Shown piece after piece: positions 54,613 through 63,530 of a stretch of DNA of 64,000 nucleotides. The DNA comes from Glaciecola sp047637355 (GTDB lineage Bacteria > Pseudomonadota > Gammaproteobacteria > Enterobacterales > Alteromonadaceae), in the NCBI GenBank assembly GCA_047637355.1, contig JBLIKA010000001.1:1-64000 (forward strand). The letters run 5' to 3'. A model generated the notes under the pieces. It was not told where the DNA came from and ran no database searches. It saw nothing but the letters and a program-made list of their open reading frames with translations. A program made the translations under genes and the position numbers. Numbering within the stretch: position 1 is the first letter of the stretch; the number at the start of each line of letters is the position of its first letter.

Positions 54613-56862
54613 ATGTCGTCGCGTTCAAACCAACCAAATGAAGCAAAATTAAACGATTCAGATATCATCGATTTTGCCCAACATTGGATTACAATTAGAA
54701 GATATCTATGGCGCATAATCGGATTAGCCATGCTTTTGACTATATTCATTGCGCTTATAGTATTGTCAATGACACCGCGCTATATTGCGACAACATCACT
54801 TCTCATCGAGGCAGAGCAGGCTAATGTGCTCTCTATCGAAGAAGTTTATGGATTGGATTCAAGTAGAAAAGAATATTTTGAAACACAATACGAAATATTG
54901 CGCTCGCGTCACATAGCAGGGAAAGTGGTTGATGAACTCAAATTATATGATAACGACCTTTACAACCTCGATATTATTGAAAGTAAAAAAAGCGCTCTTG
55001 CCCAATACATCGGCGCGGTTGATCGTTTTTTAAAAAATCTACTCCCTTTTCTGCCGCAGTCGAAAATAGAAGTAAAAACCGAAAATGAATGGCTTTTAGC
55101 ACGGCGGTCTTATGCCATATCTCAGGTGATCGAATATTCCGGTATTGCCCCCCTTAGAAACACACAGGTAGTCAATATATCCTTCGAAAGTTCGGACCCC
55201 AGCCTAGCTTCTGTCATAGCAAACACGATATCTGATGTGTATATAGAAAACTACCTAGAAAGTAAGCTCAACATGACTGCCAAAGCAACCGATTGGTTAA
55301 ATGAAAGCTTACAAGGGTTGCGATCTAAATTAGATAAAGCTGAAATCAGTCTCGCTGACTTTTATGAGCGCGAGCAACTTGTTGATATCGATGGCGTGGT
55401 TGGTTTAGCATCAGAACAACTTCAGCAACTTAGCGACCAACTTATTGATGCACAGGTATTACTGCAACGTAACCAGACTATTTACGAGCAGGTTAATCAA
55501 TCAGGGGCGGACTTTTCGTTACTCTCTAGCTTACCCGATGTACTAAACCACCCATCTATTCAAAATATTAAAATAGAAGAAGTGATTGCAGAAAGTAAAG
55601 TATCCGAATTTAAAGAAGTCTATGGTCCTAAGCATCCAATAATGGTTGCTGCTAACGCCGAACTTAATTCAGTTAAAAATAGCATTCGAAATCAAATCAC
55701 AGTTCTAATTTCTGGTATTACAACAGAATTTAGGACGGCCGAAAATAAAGTGACTACACTGAAAAAAGACGTCTCTGTTGCAAAAAGTGAGTTTCGGAAA
55801 CTATCTAGCTTAGAAAACCAGCGTAAAACACTACAACGCGATGTTGATACTAATCAGCAGCTATATAATTCATTTTTTACGCGCTTAAAAGAAACAGATC
55901 AATTAGGCGGCTTTGAATCAGCCAATGCACGCGTGCTAGATGCGGCACCTATTCCCATCGATCCAGCAAAACCTAAGAAAGGCTTAATTATTGCCACCGC
56001 TTTTGTATTGAGTCTCGGTTTAGGTGCATTTTTAGCTCTATCCCTAGAAGCGCTAAATAGTGGTATTCGTTCAGTTGATGACGTAGAACGAAAACTCGGT
56101 CAGCGCATGTTGGGGATTATTCCGTGGCAGTCACACAATAGAAAGCAAAATTTGCCTTTGCGTCATTTTTTCGATAATAATTATCATATGTTCAGTGAGT
56201 CAGTAAGAACATTAAGAACAAGTTTACAGTTATTGAATTTGGACAAGCCCTCTCAAACCGTTCTTGTCACCTCGAGTGTGCCACGCGAAGGTAAGAGTAC
56301 TGTTTCAATTAATTTAGCTTTTGCTATAGGGCAACTTAATACAGTATTACTACTTGATACCGACTTGCGCCGCCCTACTCTCGCCAAACAATTTGATTTA
56401 CCCGGTTTTCAACCTGGTCTCTCTAATTTAATTGCAGGTACGCACACACTTGAGGAGTGCATTGTGACCGACGAAAAATCAGGCATAGATTTGATTTGTG
56501 CTGGAAGTTTGCCTCCTAATCCACAAGAACTCCTTGCGTCTGAACAATTCAAGATATTAATGGTTAAGCTCAAGGCCAAATACGAGCATATTATTGTTGA
56601 TAGTGCGCCAACCCAAGCAGTAAGTGACGCTGTTATTGTTTCCAAGGTTTGTGATTCAGTCGTATACGTGGTTCGCAGTGATAGCACTAGCGACAAAATT
56701 ATCAACAACGGCTTGTCACGCTTTATGCAAATTGGCCACAGAGTAGATGGTGTAGTGCTGAATCAAGTTGACCTGAAAAAGGCTAAAAAGACTGGTGAAT
56801 ACTCTGGCTTTTATGATCAATACGGATATCAAAGTCATCCAGCGGAATCACAGAAGTCTTGA
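54613..56862 (+). CDS. Wzc-like polysaccharide co-polymerase and tyrosine autokinase (VpsO-like)
   Basis: 749 residues. The Wzz chain-length domain has membrane helices near 33-57 and 460-480 bounding a long periplasmic coiled coil. The cytoplasmic BY-kinase has Walker A VPREGKSTVS near residue 557, Walker A' LLLDTDLRRPTL and Walker B HIIVDSAP. The tail has four tyrosines in EYSGFYDQYGYQ, the autophosphorylation cluster. It controls polymer length and export through phosphorylation cycles with the phosphatase next to it, whose TTG start overlaps its stop codon. Confidence 0.95.
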   Translation: MSSRSNQPNEAKLNDSDIIDFAQHWITIRRYLWRIIGLAMLLTIFIALIVLSMTPRYIATTSLLIEAEQANVLSIEEVYGLDSSRKEYFETQYEILRSRHIAGKVVDELKLYDNDLYNLDIIESKKSALAQYIGAVDRFLKNLLPFLPQSKIEVKTENEWLLARRSYAISQVIEYSGIAPLRNTQVVNISFESSDPSLASVIANTISDVYIENYLESKLNMTAKATDWLNESLQGLRSKLDKAEISLADFYEREQLVDIDGVVGLASEQLQQLSDQLIDAQVLLQRNQTIYEQVNQSGADFSLLSSLPDVLNHPSIQNIKIEEVIAESKVSEFKEVYGPKHPIMVAANAELNSVKNSIRNQITVLISGITTEFRTAENKVTTLKKDVSVAKSEFRKLSSLENQRKTLQRDVDTNQQLYNSFFTRLKETDQLGGFESANARVLDAAPIPIDPAKPKKGLIIATAFVLSLGLGAFLALSLEALNSGIRSVDDVERKLGQRMLGIIPWQSHNRKQNLPLRHFFDNNYHMFSESVRTLRTSLQLLNLDKPSQTVLVTSSVPREGKSTVSINLAFAIGQLNTVLLLDTDLRRPTLAKQFDLPGFQPGLSNLIAGTHTLEECIVTDEKSGIDLICAGSLPPNPQELLASEQFKILMVKLKAKYEHIIVDSAPTQAVSDAVIVSKVCDSVVYVVRSDSTSDKIINNGLSRFMQIGHRVDGVVLNQVDLKKAKKTGEYSGFYDQYGYQSHPAESQKS

Positions 56863-57587
56863 TTGACCTACATAGCCATATATTGCCAGAAATTGATGAC
56901 GGTGCTAAAACACTCGAAGATTCAGTCGCTATGGCAAAGCACTCATTTGAATCTGGTGTAACACATATGGTATGCACTCCGCATATTCATCAAGGTGTGT
57001 TCGAAAACAGTCTCAGCACTATTAAGCCTGCTTATGAAAAACTTGTTTTAGCACTTCAAGAACAACAAGTACCTCTAAAATTAGCGTTTAGTTGCGAAGT
57101 AAGAGTCACTCCCGACATACTGCGTTGGATAGAAGCTGAGTCTTTACCATTTATTGGTGAGTGGGAAGGTAAAAAAGCGCTGTTATTAGAATTACCCCAT
57201 AGCCATATCCCTCCAGGTGTTGAGAATTTAGTGCGCTGGCTTTTAAAGAAAGATATTCAGCCGATAATTCCTCATCCTGAGCGTAATCGCGACATTATTG
57301 CTGATTACAACCGAGTCAACCTGCTGAAGCGAATTGGTTGTTTGTTTCAAGTTACCGCAGGTGCTTTTATAGGCCGCTTTAGCCAGCCAGTGCAGCTAGT
57401 CGCAGAGCGCCTGTTAGCGGATAACCTCATCACTTATGTTGCATCCGACATGCATAGCTTACACCGCAGGCCAAATGATATGTTGGCCTGCAAACAAGCG
57501 ATTACAAACATAGCCGATAGCGAAACTGCAAACGCGTTGGTTTATGGTGTACCATCGATCATAACTAAAAACATAATTTGGCAATAG
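56859..57587 (+). CDS. CpsB/CapC-type PHP tyrosine phosphatase
   Basis: 242 residues starting at a TTG that overlaps the TGA of the kinase gene (TTGA). DLHSHILPEIDDGAK and HMVCTPHIHQGVF at the N-terminus provide metal-binding His and Asp of the PHP superfamily; PHPERNRDI and YVASDMHSLHRRP provide the rest. CpsB-type enzymes dephosphorylate the tyrosine cluster of the cognate BY-kinase. The overlap indicates coupled translation in fixed ratio. Vibrio vps lacks this enzyme at the same place, to my knowledge, so it is a difference from vpsMNOP. Confidence 0.93.
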   Translation: MIDLHSHILPEIDDGAKTLEDSVAMAKHSFESGVTHMVCTPHIHQGVFENSLSTIKPAYEKLVLALQEQQVPLKLAFSCEVRVTPDILRWIEAESLPFIGEWEGKKALLLELPHSHIPPGVENLVRWLLKKDIQPIIPHPERNRDIIADYNRVNLLKRIGCLFQVTAGAFIGRFSQPVQLVAERLLADNLITYVASDMHSLHRRPNDMLACKQAITNIADSETANALVYGVPSIITKNIIWQ

Positions 57588-57618
57588 GTCTGTCGCTAAA
57601 TCGAGCAGAATCAACGTC

Positions 57619-58350
57619 ATGCAAATAAAAGCCACTCAAAAAATAAAATATACACTACTAACGTGTCGTAAATACTTGGTTGTTTTTTCGTTTGGTTTTA
57701 TAGCGTTACTTGGTTTATACAACGCTGTTAATTATGGCTTAGCAAGTTTAAATTTCTACTCTGTAAAAAACACCGTCTCTACCTGGCCAGCCGATAAAAA
57801 CTTGCACAGTGAAGCTGGATATAACAAAGCAAAACAATCTATTTATGAAGCCAGAAAACGACACCCAACGCACCCTTTGTATACTGACATTGCTGCACAA
57901 ATATATGAATGGGGTGCCATTAGTGGTTACGAAGATACAACATCTGCACTTGAAGCCTCAAAGCGTTTATATGAGCAAGCAGCTACAATGCGACCTGTTT
58001 GGCCGGTGACCTATGCCTCACTCGCAATGAATAAGTGGCGATCAAATGAATTTGATACCCAATTGGCTAATTACTTAACGCTAGCGAATAGGTATGGTCC
58101 TAAAAAAGCAGAAGTAAATATATTATTTGTAGAAATGGGCTTGGCTTTATATGAAAGTAACCATCCATTTTATGCCGAGCTTAGACCCTATTTAAAACAA
58201 CGGATATCACAGGGCATTCGCAACCCTCAAAGCCAGACAAGAGTAATGGCAGCCATAAAGCATTACAAAGCTAAGAGAACAGTATGCCGATGGATGAACA
58301 AAGAAGACAGATATATAAGCGATACGATTTTAAAGTGCCCAGAACGTTAA
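57619..58350 (+). CDS. Polysaccharide biosynthesis accessory protein (VpsP-like)
   Basis: 243 residues: one N-terminal helix (residues about 23-45) and a periplasmic helical part with TPR-like spacing (AKQSIYEARKRHPTHPLYTDIAAQIYEWG, LYEQAATMRPVWPVTYASLAMNKW). It ends with charged residues and a Cys-containing tail. By position after a Wzc-like kinase it resembles VpsP of the Vibrio vps-II cluster; the molecular role is not known. No clear Shine-Dalgarno is visible before the ATG; it follows the phosphatase by 31 bases. Confidence 0.68.
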   Translation: MQIKATQKIKYTLLTCRKYLVVFSFGFIALLGLYNAVNYGLASLNFYSVKNTVSTWPADKNLHSEAGYNKAKQSIYEARKRHPTHPLYTDIAAQIYEWGAISGYEDTTSALEASKRLYEQAATMRPVWPVTYASLAMNKWRSNEFDTQLANYLTLANRYGPKKAEVNILFVEMGLALYESNHPFYAELRPYLKQRISQGIRNPQSQTRVMAAIKHYKAKRTVCRWMNKEDRYISDTILKCPER

Positions 58351-58358
58351 TTTACAGC

Positions 58359-59744
58359 CTATAACGAGGTCTGCCGACATCGACGCAATTCTAAGCTACT
58401 TATAATCGTACTCAAGCTTATAAATATGACGAAATAACTTGCGTTTGCAAATGCTTGGAGAGGAAAGTCCACAGTCATATGTAAAAGCATTCCGATTATC
58501 ACCATGCAACAGGCAAATGAAGCGCCTTTAAATATCGAATTGCGCCTGTATCGCATTACTCTAACGGCGTTATAGAAAGCAAAGCTCACCATCGCGACAA
58601 GAATGCCAACGCTAGGAACACCATACTCTATCGTCATCTGCAAAAAATCATTATGAGCTTGATCATAAAATGAATGAACGTCGGTAGTTTTATAAGCGGG
58701 AAAAGTACTATAAAAACTTCCGGCTCCAGTCCCTGTGATTGGAAAATCAAGCACCATAGGCAAGGCATCTCTTATCACCTCATCCCTACTTTCTTGTTTT
58801 AGCGACGTTTCAGCTAAGCGTTCTTGTACTTTATCTAAACCAAACCATGCACTCACAATAACAAGATCTATTACGAACATACTCAGGATTAAAATCGTTA
58901 ACCCTTGGCTTCGCTGCTTCACTAAAAACAGTGCCATTACCCCAACTATGGTCATAGAAACGAAAAATGCCGTGTTGCCCATTCTTGAACGAGACATCAC
59001 TAGGGCAATCACCATAATGGCCAAACTAATACGAATAAGCACCTTACTACCTAGCATCGCAGTAGCTATTGAGCGCATCCAATCTTTAGGGGAATTCAAC
59101 TGTTCCTTCTGCAAACTGGTCACCATCAGCCCGATACCTGCCGCCAAACACATCATTAGGAAATTTGCATAGTGATTCCGATACACAAAACTTCCCGTCG
59201 CTGACTCGCTAACATCCAAGGCAAACAGCAAACTCTGTTGTCTGCCCAAGAGTATTTCTAATGCACCATAAATTGCTTGAAAAGTACCGGCAACAACCAT
59301 AGTAGTCAACAAAAGCTTTATGCGTTTCTCGTCGTTAACTAATAGCAAAGTACAGACGAATAAACAAAAGTAAGCGACTAATTTATAGAAACTGATCGCA
59401 CTTTGCCCAGGGTCAAGCGAAAAATAGAAAGTTGTTGCTTGTGCAACTACTTGGAGTTTGTAGGCGTTTGGCGAAATAAAAGCGACTAAAAATTCTGGCA
59501 TTGGAATAATTTGTAAACTAGCAATAATGACAAATGCTAACCATAAATATACTATTTTGAGGTGTTTTCCCAAGCCAAGACACCTATTAGCTCGGTAATG
59601 TATGGCGCAGCCCATTGAGAGTAAGAATATGAGTATTTGAAAAAAACTCCAGGCCCAAGGTCTATTTGCTCCCAACGGAATAGGTAGCAAAAAAACGATA
59701 GCTAATAAGGCATAGAATAAAATAGTAGATGTTTTACTGTGCAC
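58359..59744 (-). CDS. O-antigen ligase / Wzy-like polymerase family protein
   Basis: About 461 residues, some 11 to 12 membrane helices. The Wzy_C region has the periplasmic loop QAHNDFLQMTIEYGVPSVGI (HNDFLQ motif) and YRNHYANFLMMCLAAGIGL. It either joins repeat units or ligates polymer at the periplasmic face. The open frame extends to 59834, but that stretch contains the terminator of the next gene upstream, so GTG 59744 (VHSKTSTILF) after the hairpin is the likely start. It is convergent with the VpsP-like gene, 8 bases away. It lies on the opposite strand to the EPS operon. Confidence 0.87.
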   Translation of the reverse strand: MHSKTSTILFYALLAIVFLLPIPLGANRPWAWSFFQILIFLLSMGCAIHYRANRCLGLGKHLKIVYLWLAFVIIASLQIIPMPEFLVAFISPNAYKLQVVAQATTFYFSLDPGQSAISFYKLVAYFCLFVCTLLLVNDEKRIKLLLTTMVVAGTFQAIYGALEILLGRQQSLLFALDVSESATGSFVYRNHYANFLMMCLAAGIGLMVTSLQKEQLNSPKDWMRSIATAMLGSKVLIRISLAIMVIALVMSRSRMGNTAFFVSMTIVGVMALFLVKQRSQGLTILILSMFVIDLVIVSAWFGLDKVQERLAETSLKQESRDEVIRDALPMVLDFPITGTGAGSFYSTFPAYKTTDVHSFYDQAHNDFLQMTIEYGVPSVGILVAMVSFAFYNAVRVMRYRRNSIFKGASFACCMVIIGMLLHMTVDFPLQAFANASYFVIFISLSTIISSLELRRCRQTSL

Positions 59745-59775
59745 TGTCTTTATTATTCTTTTATTAACAAAATAC

Positions 59776-59801
59776 AAAAAAGCCCCTATCTGAGGGGCTT
59801 T
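59776..59801 (-). terminator. Rho-independent terminator
   Basis: On the minus strand AAAGCCCCT, loop CAGAT, AGGGGCTTT, then TTT. It follows the stop of the secreted Gly-rich protein gene (59841) by 40 bases. It therefore separates that gene from the ligase gene, and rules out the longer frame for the latter. Confidence 0.9.
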
Positions 59802-59840
59802 GAAAAAGTAACTTACTTTACAATAGCAAAGCAATCAATA

Positions 59841-60434
59841 TTAGTTTGTTGAAGCTGTTGTGTCACCACCACCAGCTCCACCCGAGCCAATTCCAGCGCC
59901 AATGGGTATGACAGGTCGAGCAACCACACCAGAAGCCGTAGCCAGAGATACACTAGATGGATCAGCTCCTGCTTGCAAAGCAGCAATTAGTGCATCATCA
60001 AGAGTCATGATGCCGGTCAAAGCGACTCCGTCTAATACTTCTTGTGCAAAATCAGGGTACAGTACAATACCCAATGTAATCACTTCGATAACTCGGTCTG
60101 GATGCTCTTCGATGAGGGTTTTAGTTACTTCAATTAAGCTATTTACAACGACCATTTCACGGTAAAACCCATTGGAAAGGGGGACATTAAATGCAACCGC
60201 AGACTTTGCACCTGGCGGAAGGGTCGTATCGTCTTCAGTCATTGACTGGACAATTGCACCAGAGATAGCTTGTGGTGTCGGACTTCCGTTATCCATTAAT
60301 TGAACCACAGCATCATGCAAACGGTTACCAGGTTGTACCTCATCTCCAAACAAATATGTATTGTCAACTTGCTGTGCAATAGCAGAAAAAGCACTCACCG
60401 AGAGAAGCACTGCACATAAAATAAAACGACGCAT
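59841..60434 (-). CDS. Unknown secreted protein with Gly-rich C-terminus, beside lapD
   Basis: 197 residues from ATG 60434 (AAGGAA ahead): signal peptide (MRRFILCAVLLSVSAFSAIA), then a 140-residue region with hydrophobic helices (LHDAVVQLMDNGSPTPQAIS, REMVVVNSLIEVTKTLIEE, VITLGIVLYPDFAQEVLDGV) and an end rich in Gly (IGAGIGSGGAGGGDTT). I do not recognise a family. It sits alone between the ligase and lapD with its own strong terminator, which suggests independent, perhaps high, expression. It has no TAAG-like LapG cleavage motif. Could be a matrix or surface protein. Confidence 0.7.
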   Translation of the reverse strand: MRRFILCAVLLSVSAFSAIAQQVDNTYLFGDEVQPGNRLHDAVVQLMDNGSPTPQAISGAIVQSMTEDDTTLPPGAKSAVAFNVPLSNGFYREMVVVNSLIEVTKTLIEEHPDRVIEVITLGIVLYPDFAQEVLDGVALTGIMTLDDALIAALQAGADPSSVSLATASGVVARPVIPIGAGIGSGGAGGGDTTASTN

Positions 60435-60567
60435 TTTAAAATTCCTTAATTTTTTCAGGTGAGCCTCACCAGCCTCTACAATGTTAAATAGCATTGGTCG
60501 TTAAAGCAACACAATAATCATCAGCAAAACCAACCAAATGGGTAAACAATATTATTTTACATCAGCT

Positions 60568-62502
60568 TTAGTTGTAATTTTCATTGGGTGCACCAATATA
60601 ATAGCCTTGTTGATAATCTATTCCCGCATTTTTCAGCCACTCAGACTCTTCAAGGCTCTCTACCATTTCAGCAATAATTTCAATATTCAATCCGTGTGCA
60701 ATAGCGACAAGGGATTGCACAAACAACTGGTTATCTGGTTCATTTTGAATATGTCGAATAAAACGCCCGTCAAGTTTTAAATAGTCGGGACGAATATCTC
60801 GTAAATGAGTTATGCAAGCAAACTGCGCACCAAAGCGTTCGACCGTGATTTTTACACCAAGGTGCTTTAGTTCTTTAACAAAACCTGATAATTTATTTGT
60901 GTCATTAACCAATGCTCTTTCAGGAATTTCGAGTACTAATTTAGCGCAAACTTGACGGCTCTGAGACAACTTCGACAATAGCCATTTTTGAAAACCGGAA
61001 TCTAACATAGAGATTCTCGAGATATTAATACCTGCGAGGCCTGTCGCTAACGGAATTTTTAACAGCGCTTCAGTTAAAATCAGTTTATCCAATTTTTCAG
61101 CATAATCGAGTCTAACAGATGCTGGTACCAATTGGGCCATAGGCAAAAATTCACTAGGCGAACGGTTAGGTAAACGCGCAAACCACTCTTGGTACAACAC
61201 CTTACCGGTTTTTGAAACAATGGGTTGTTTCGCAAAATCCGCAGTGCCTGTATCAATTAAATTTTGAATTTTTTCACGCCAAGCTTCGTTTCCTTGGGTG
61301 ACGCTAAGGCTGGATGACAACTGCCAACGAGTTGAGGCATTACTTGCTATGGCAAGTGCACTATCTACTTTTTCCATCGTTGCCTTTACGTCCTCCCCGC
61401 ATAAAAACTCAGTTGCCCCCATGTGAGCGGTCCCTTGTCCATACTCAGTCTTCTCTAAACTTAAAAAAGTGGTTGATAGTTCTTCTAAAAGTGCAGTGCA
61501 CTTATCTTTTGAGCAACCTTCTATAATCAATGAAAAGTCCGCGCCATTGAGACGATATAAATTGAAATGAGAAAACGATTGAGACGCTATTTTTTTGATT
61601 GCTTGAGTGATACTAATCAAATAACTGTCACCAACGTCACCGCCATAGACATTATTAACGTGCGCTAGACTGCTGCAGCGAACGATTAACAAGAAGCCTT
61701 GAGAATTCTGTTCAGAGTCCGTCAAAATTTGCCTCAATGCCAGTTCAAAAGCTCGTCTATTGCCGACACTGGTGAGTGAATCCGAATACGCAAACTGACG
61801 ATACTTTTCTGATTGCTCACTTAGTTGTGTGAACATTTTAGATAACTTTGCTGACATGCGATTCACTGCATTTACAACAGTACTGAGTTCAGGGGTACTT
61901 GGCAGGTTTTTAACCGTTCCAAAATTTTTGTTGCTTATTGCCTCTACTTGCGAAGCCACATCAATTAACGGACGCGTGATAAGTCGGACCATAGTCCACA
62001 CGAAAATCATTGCTAGGATAAAGATGGCAAAAACAACCCAAAAAGTATCTATTGCATTGCGCCATAATTGTTCGTATCCAAACCCTGGGTTACTAATCAC
62101 TTCGAGAGTTCCAGCAATTTTCCAACCCGTATTAAGGTTAGTTGCCGCAACAGGTGCTTTTATCACAAACATGTTAATAAACCACTCAGGTACAGACTGC
62201 ATCGCCTTAGGATTACCTTTGTCTAACAAAATTACACCATTTGGATCGGTCAATTGAATAGATTGGTAGTAGCCTCTGTCGAAAATGGCATTTGTCATAG
62301 TTTCGATAATGGGAATATTAGCCTCATCACCAACATATGGCGTAATAGATAATCCTAAAGAGGTGGCAGTGTCTTGGGCGTGCGAAGCCAATTGCTGCTG
62401 AATAAAGTCACGGGTATTATTCACATTCACCCAAAGAGTGCCTATAAACACTAAAAAGAGAACGACAAAAAAACCAATTCCGAATTGTTTCGCTAACGAC
62501 AT
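60568..62502 (-). CDS. lapD: LapD-like inner membrane c-di-GMP receptor (degenerate GGDEF and EAL)
   Basis: 644 residues: helix at 7-27, LapD_MoxY-type periplasmic domain to about 150 with a second helix near 150-172 (FWVVFAIFILAMIFVWTMV), HAMP, GGDEF-like and EAL-like domains. The GGDEF motif is replaced by NGADF, and the EAL motif by QEWFARL, so both should be inactive. The EAL part keeps KLDGRFIRHI and EMVES positions for ligand contact. This fits LapD, which binds c-di-GMP and holds the protease LapG. GGAAGGAAG precedes the ATG. lapG is next upstream on the same strand. Confidence 0.93.
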   Translation of the reverse strand: MSLAKQFGIGFFVVLFLVFIGTLWVNVNNTRDFIQQQLASHAQDTATSLGLSITPYVGDEANIPIIETMTNAIFDRGYYQSIQLTDPNGVILLDKGNPKAMQSVPEWFINMFVIKAPVAATNLNTGWKIAGTLEVISNPGFGYEQLWRNAIDTFWVVFAIFILAMIFVWTMVRLITRPLIDVASQVEAISNKNFGTVKNLPSTPELSTVVNAVNRMSAKLSKMFTQLSEQSEKYRQFAYSDSLTSVGNRRAFELALRQILTDSEQNSQGFLLIVRCSSLAHVNNVYGGDVGDSYLISITQAIKKIASQSFSHFNLYRLNGADFSLIIEGCSKDKCTALLEELSTTFLSLEKTEYGQGTAHMGATEFLCGEDVKATMEKVDSALAIASNASTRWQLSSSLSVTQGNEAWREKIQNLIDTGTADFAKQPIVSKTGKVLYQEWFARLPNRSPSEFLPMAQLVPASVRLDYAEKLDKLILTEALLKIPLATGLAGINISRISMLDSGFQKWLLSKLSQSRQVCAKLVLEIPERALVNDTNKLSGFVKELKHLGVKITVERFGAQFACITHLRDIRPDYLKLDGRFIRHIQNEPDNQLFVQSLVAIAHGLNIEIIAEMVESLEESEWLKNAGIDYQQGYYIGAPNENYN

Positions 62503-62578
62503 GCGTTGCTTCCTTCCTTAAAACACTGCGTTTGGTGTGATGTCCACCGTTTTCTCAAAATTATACTTGTAAACAAGA

Positions 62579-63238
62579 TTACTGGTATCCCTGTTTCATG
62601 CGTTCAGTTAAATCCTGCCACAAGCTATTGTTATTTTTAGATTGTAGCCGTCTGCCCTGCCCTTGTGATTTTGCATGCCATAAGCCGTCACCATTAAAAC
62701 TGTATATGGGAATTAAATCATGTCTTTGTGTTGCAGGTAATATCCGTTTATTTATATTGTCCAAAACAAGTGGCACCGACGTTGGAGTTTCATAGTATGC
62801 CAGTACCATATGTGCTTGGCGAGGTCTTGTGGCGGTTACGTACATAAGACGTAGCTTTTTGGATGGTATTCCTACCTCAATTAAGCTGAAATACTTAGCA
62901 ATAGTGAAGTCTTCACAGTCACCTGCGTTAGTGGCTAGGAACTCAATAGGGGTTGCCCAATAATCATTTTTTCCCCAATGCTGTTTGTCATCTACAAAAT
63001 CTATTCTATTAAAAAAGCGATTAATTTCAAAAAGCTGGGCATTGGCGGGTTGATTTTTTTGTTGCTCAAGAATTAATTGCCAGTCGCGGACTCTTGCTTC
63101 GGCGTCTTGGTTATAGCGACTTTTAACTAGGTTAAATAATTTTTCGGTGAACGTTATTTCAGACAGGGCGAGATTTCCCGACGTAAGAAGTAGGATAATG
63201 AGACACAAAAAGTGCAAACTGCATTGTTTAGTTGTCAC
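62579..63238 (-). CDS. lapG: LapG-like periplasmic cysteine protease
   Basis: 219 residues with a signal sequence (HFLCLIILLLTSGNLALS). Bacterial transglutaminase-like cysteine proteinase: catalytic Cys in NAGDCEDFTIAKY, His in RQAHMVLAYY and Asp in LVLDNINK. LapG cleaves the N-terminus of LapA-type giant adhesins when LapD is unliganded. Start GTG with AAGGG ahead. It is 76 bases upstream of lapD in the same direction, so they likely form an operon. No lapA or lapBCE is in the window. Confidence 0.93.
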   Translation of the reverse strand: MTTKQCSLHFLCLIILLLTSGNLALSEITFTEKLFNLVKSRYNQDAEARVRDWQLILEQQKNQPANAQLFEINRFFNRIDFVDDKQHWGKNDYWATPIEFLATNAGDCEDFTIAKYFSLIEVGIPSKKLRLMYVTATRPRQAHMVLAYYETPTSVPLVLDNINKRILPATQRHDLIPIYSFNGDGLWHAKSQGQGRRLQSKNNNSLWQDLTERMKQGYQ

Positions 63239-63530
63239 AAATGCCCTTGTTAATTATGGCATGCTCTCAAGATAAATATAACGATTTCAATATGTAGCAT
63301 ATCTAAACCACTCAGGGCTATATTCAAGTTTATCGAATATTTTTCTCTTTATTTCATTAAACCCTAATTATCCAATGATCAATAATCTGTTATTCTATAC
63401 ATGCGAATGTAAAAATATGCGCTCGTATGGATAACATAACCTGAGACACAGTTAATATAGTGTTATAAATGGAAACTGACGCTGAAATATAGAGAAAATA
63501 GCATCAAATTGTGGGATGTATCGGAAAAGA

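Noticed and set aside
59745..59834. Longer N-terminus of the O-antigen ligase-like protein.
   Set aside because: This stretch contains the terminator at 59776-59801 of the preceding gene, and the added residues do not look like the family.
60568..62502. Active diguanylate cyclase/phosphodiesterase.
   Set aside because: NGADF replaces GGDEF and QEWFARL replaces the EAL motif, so a receptor role (LapD) fits better.
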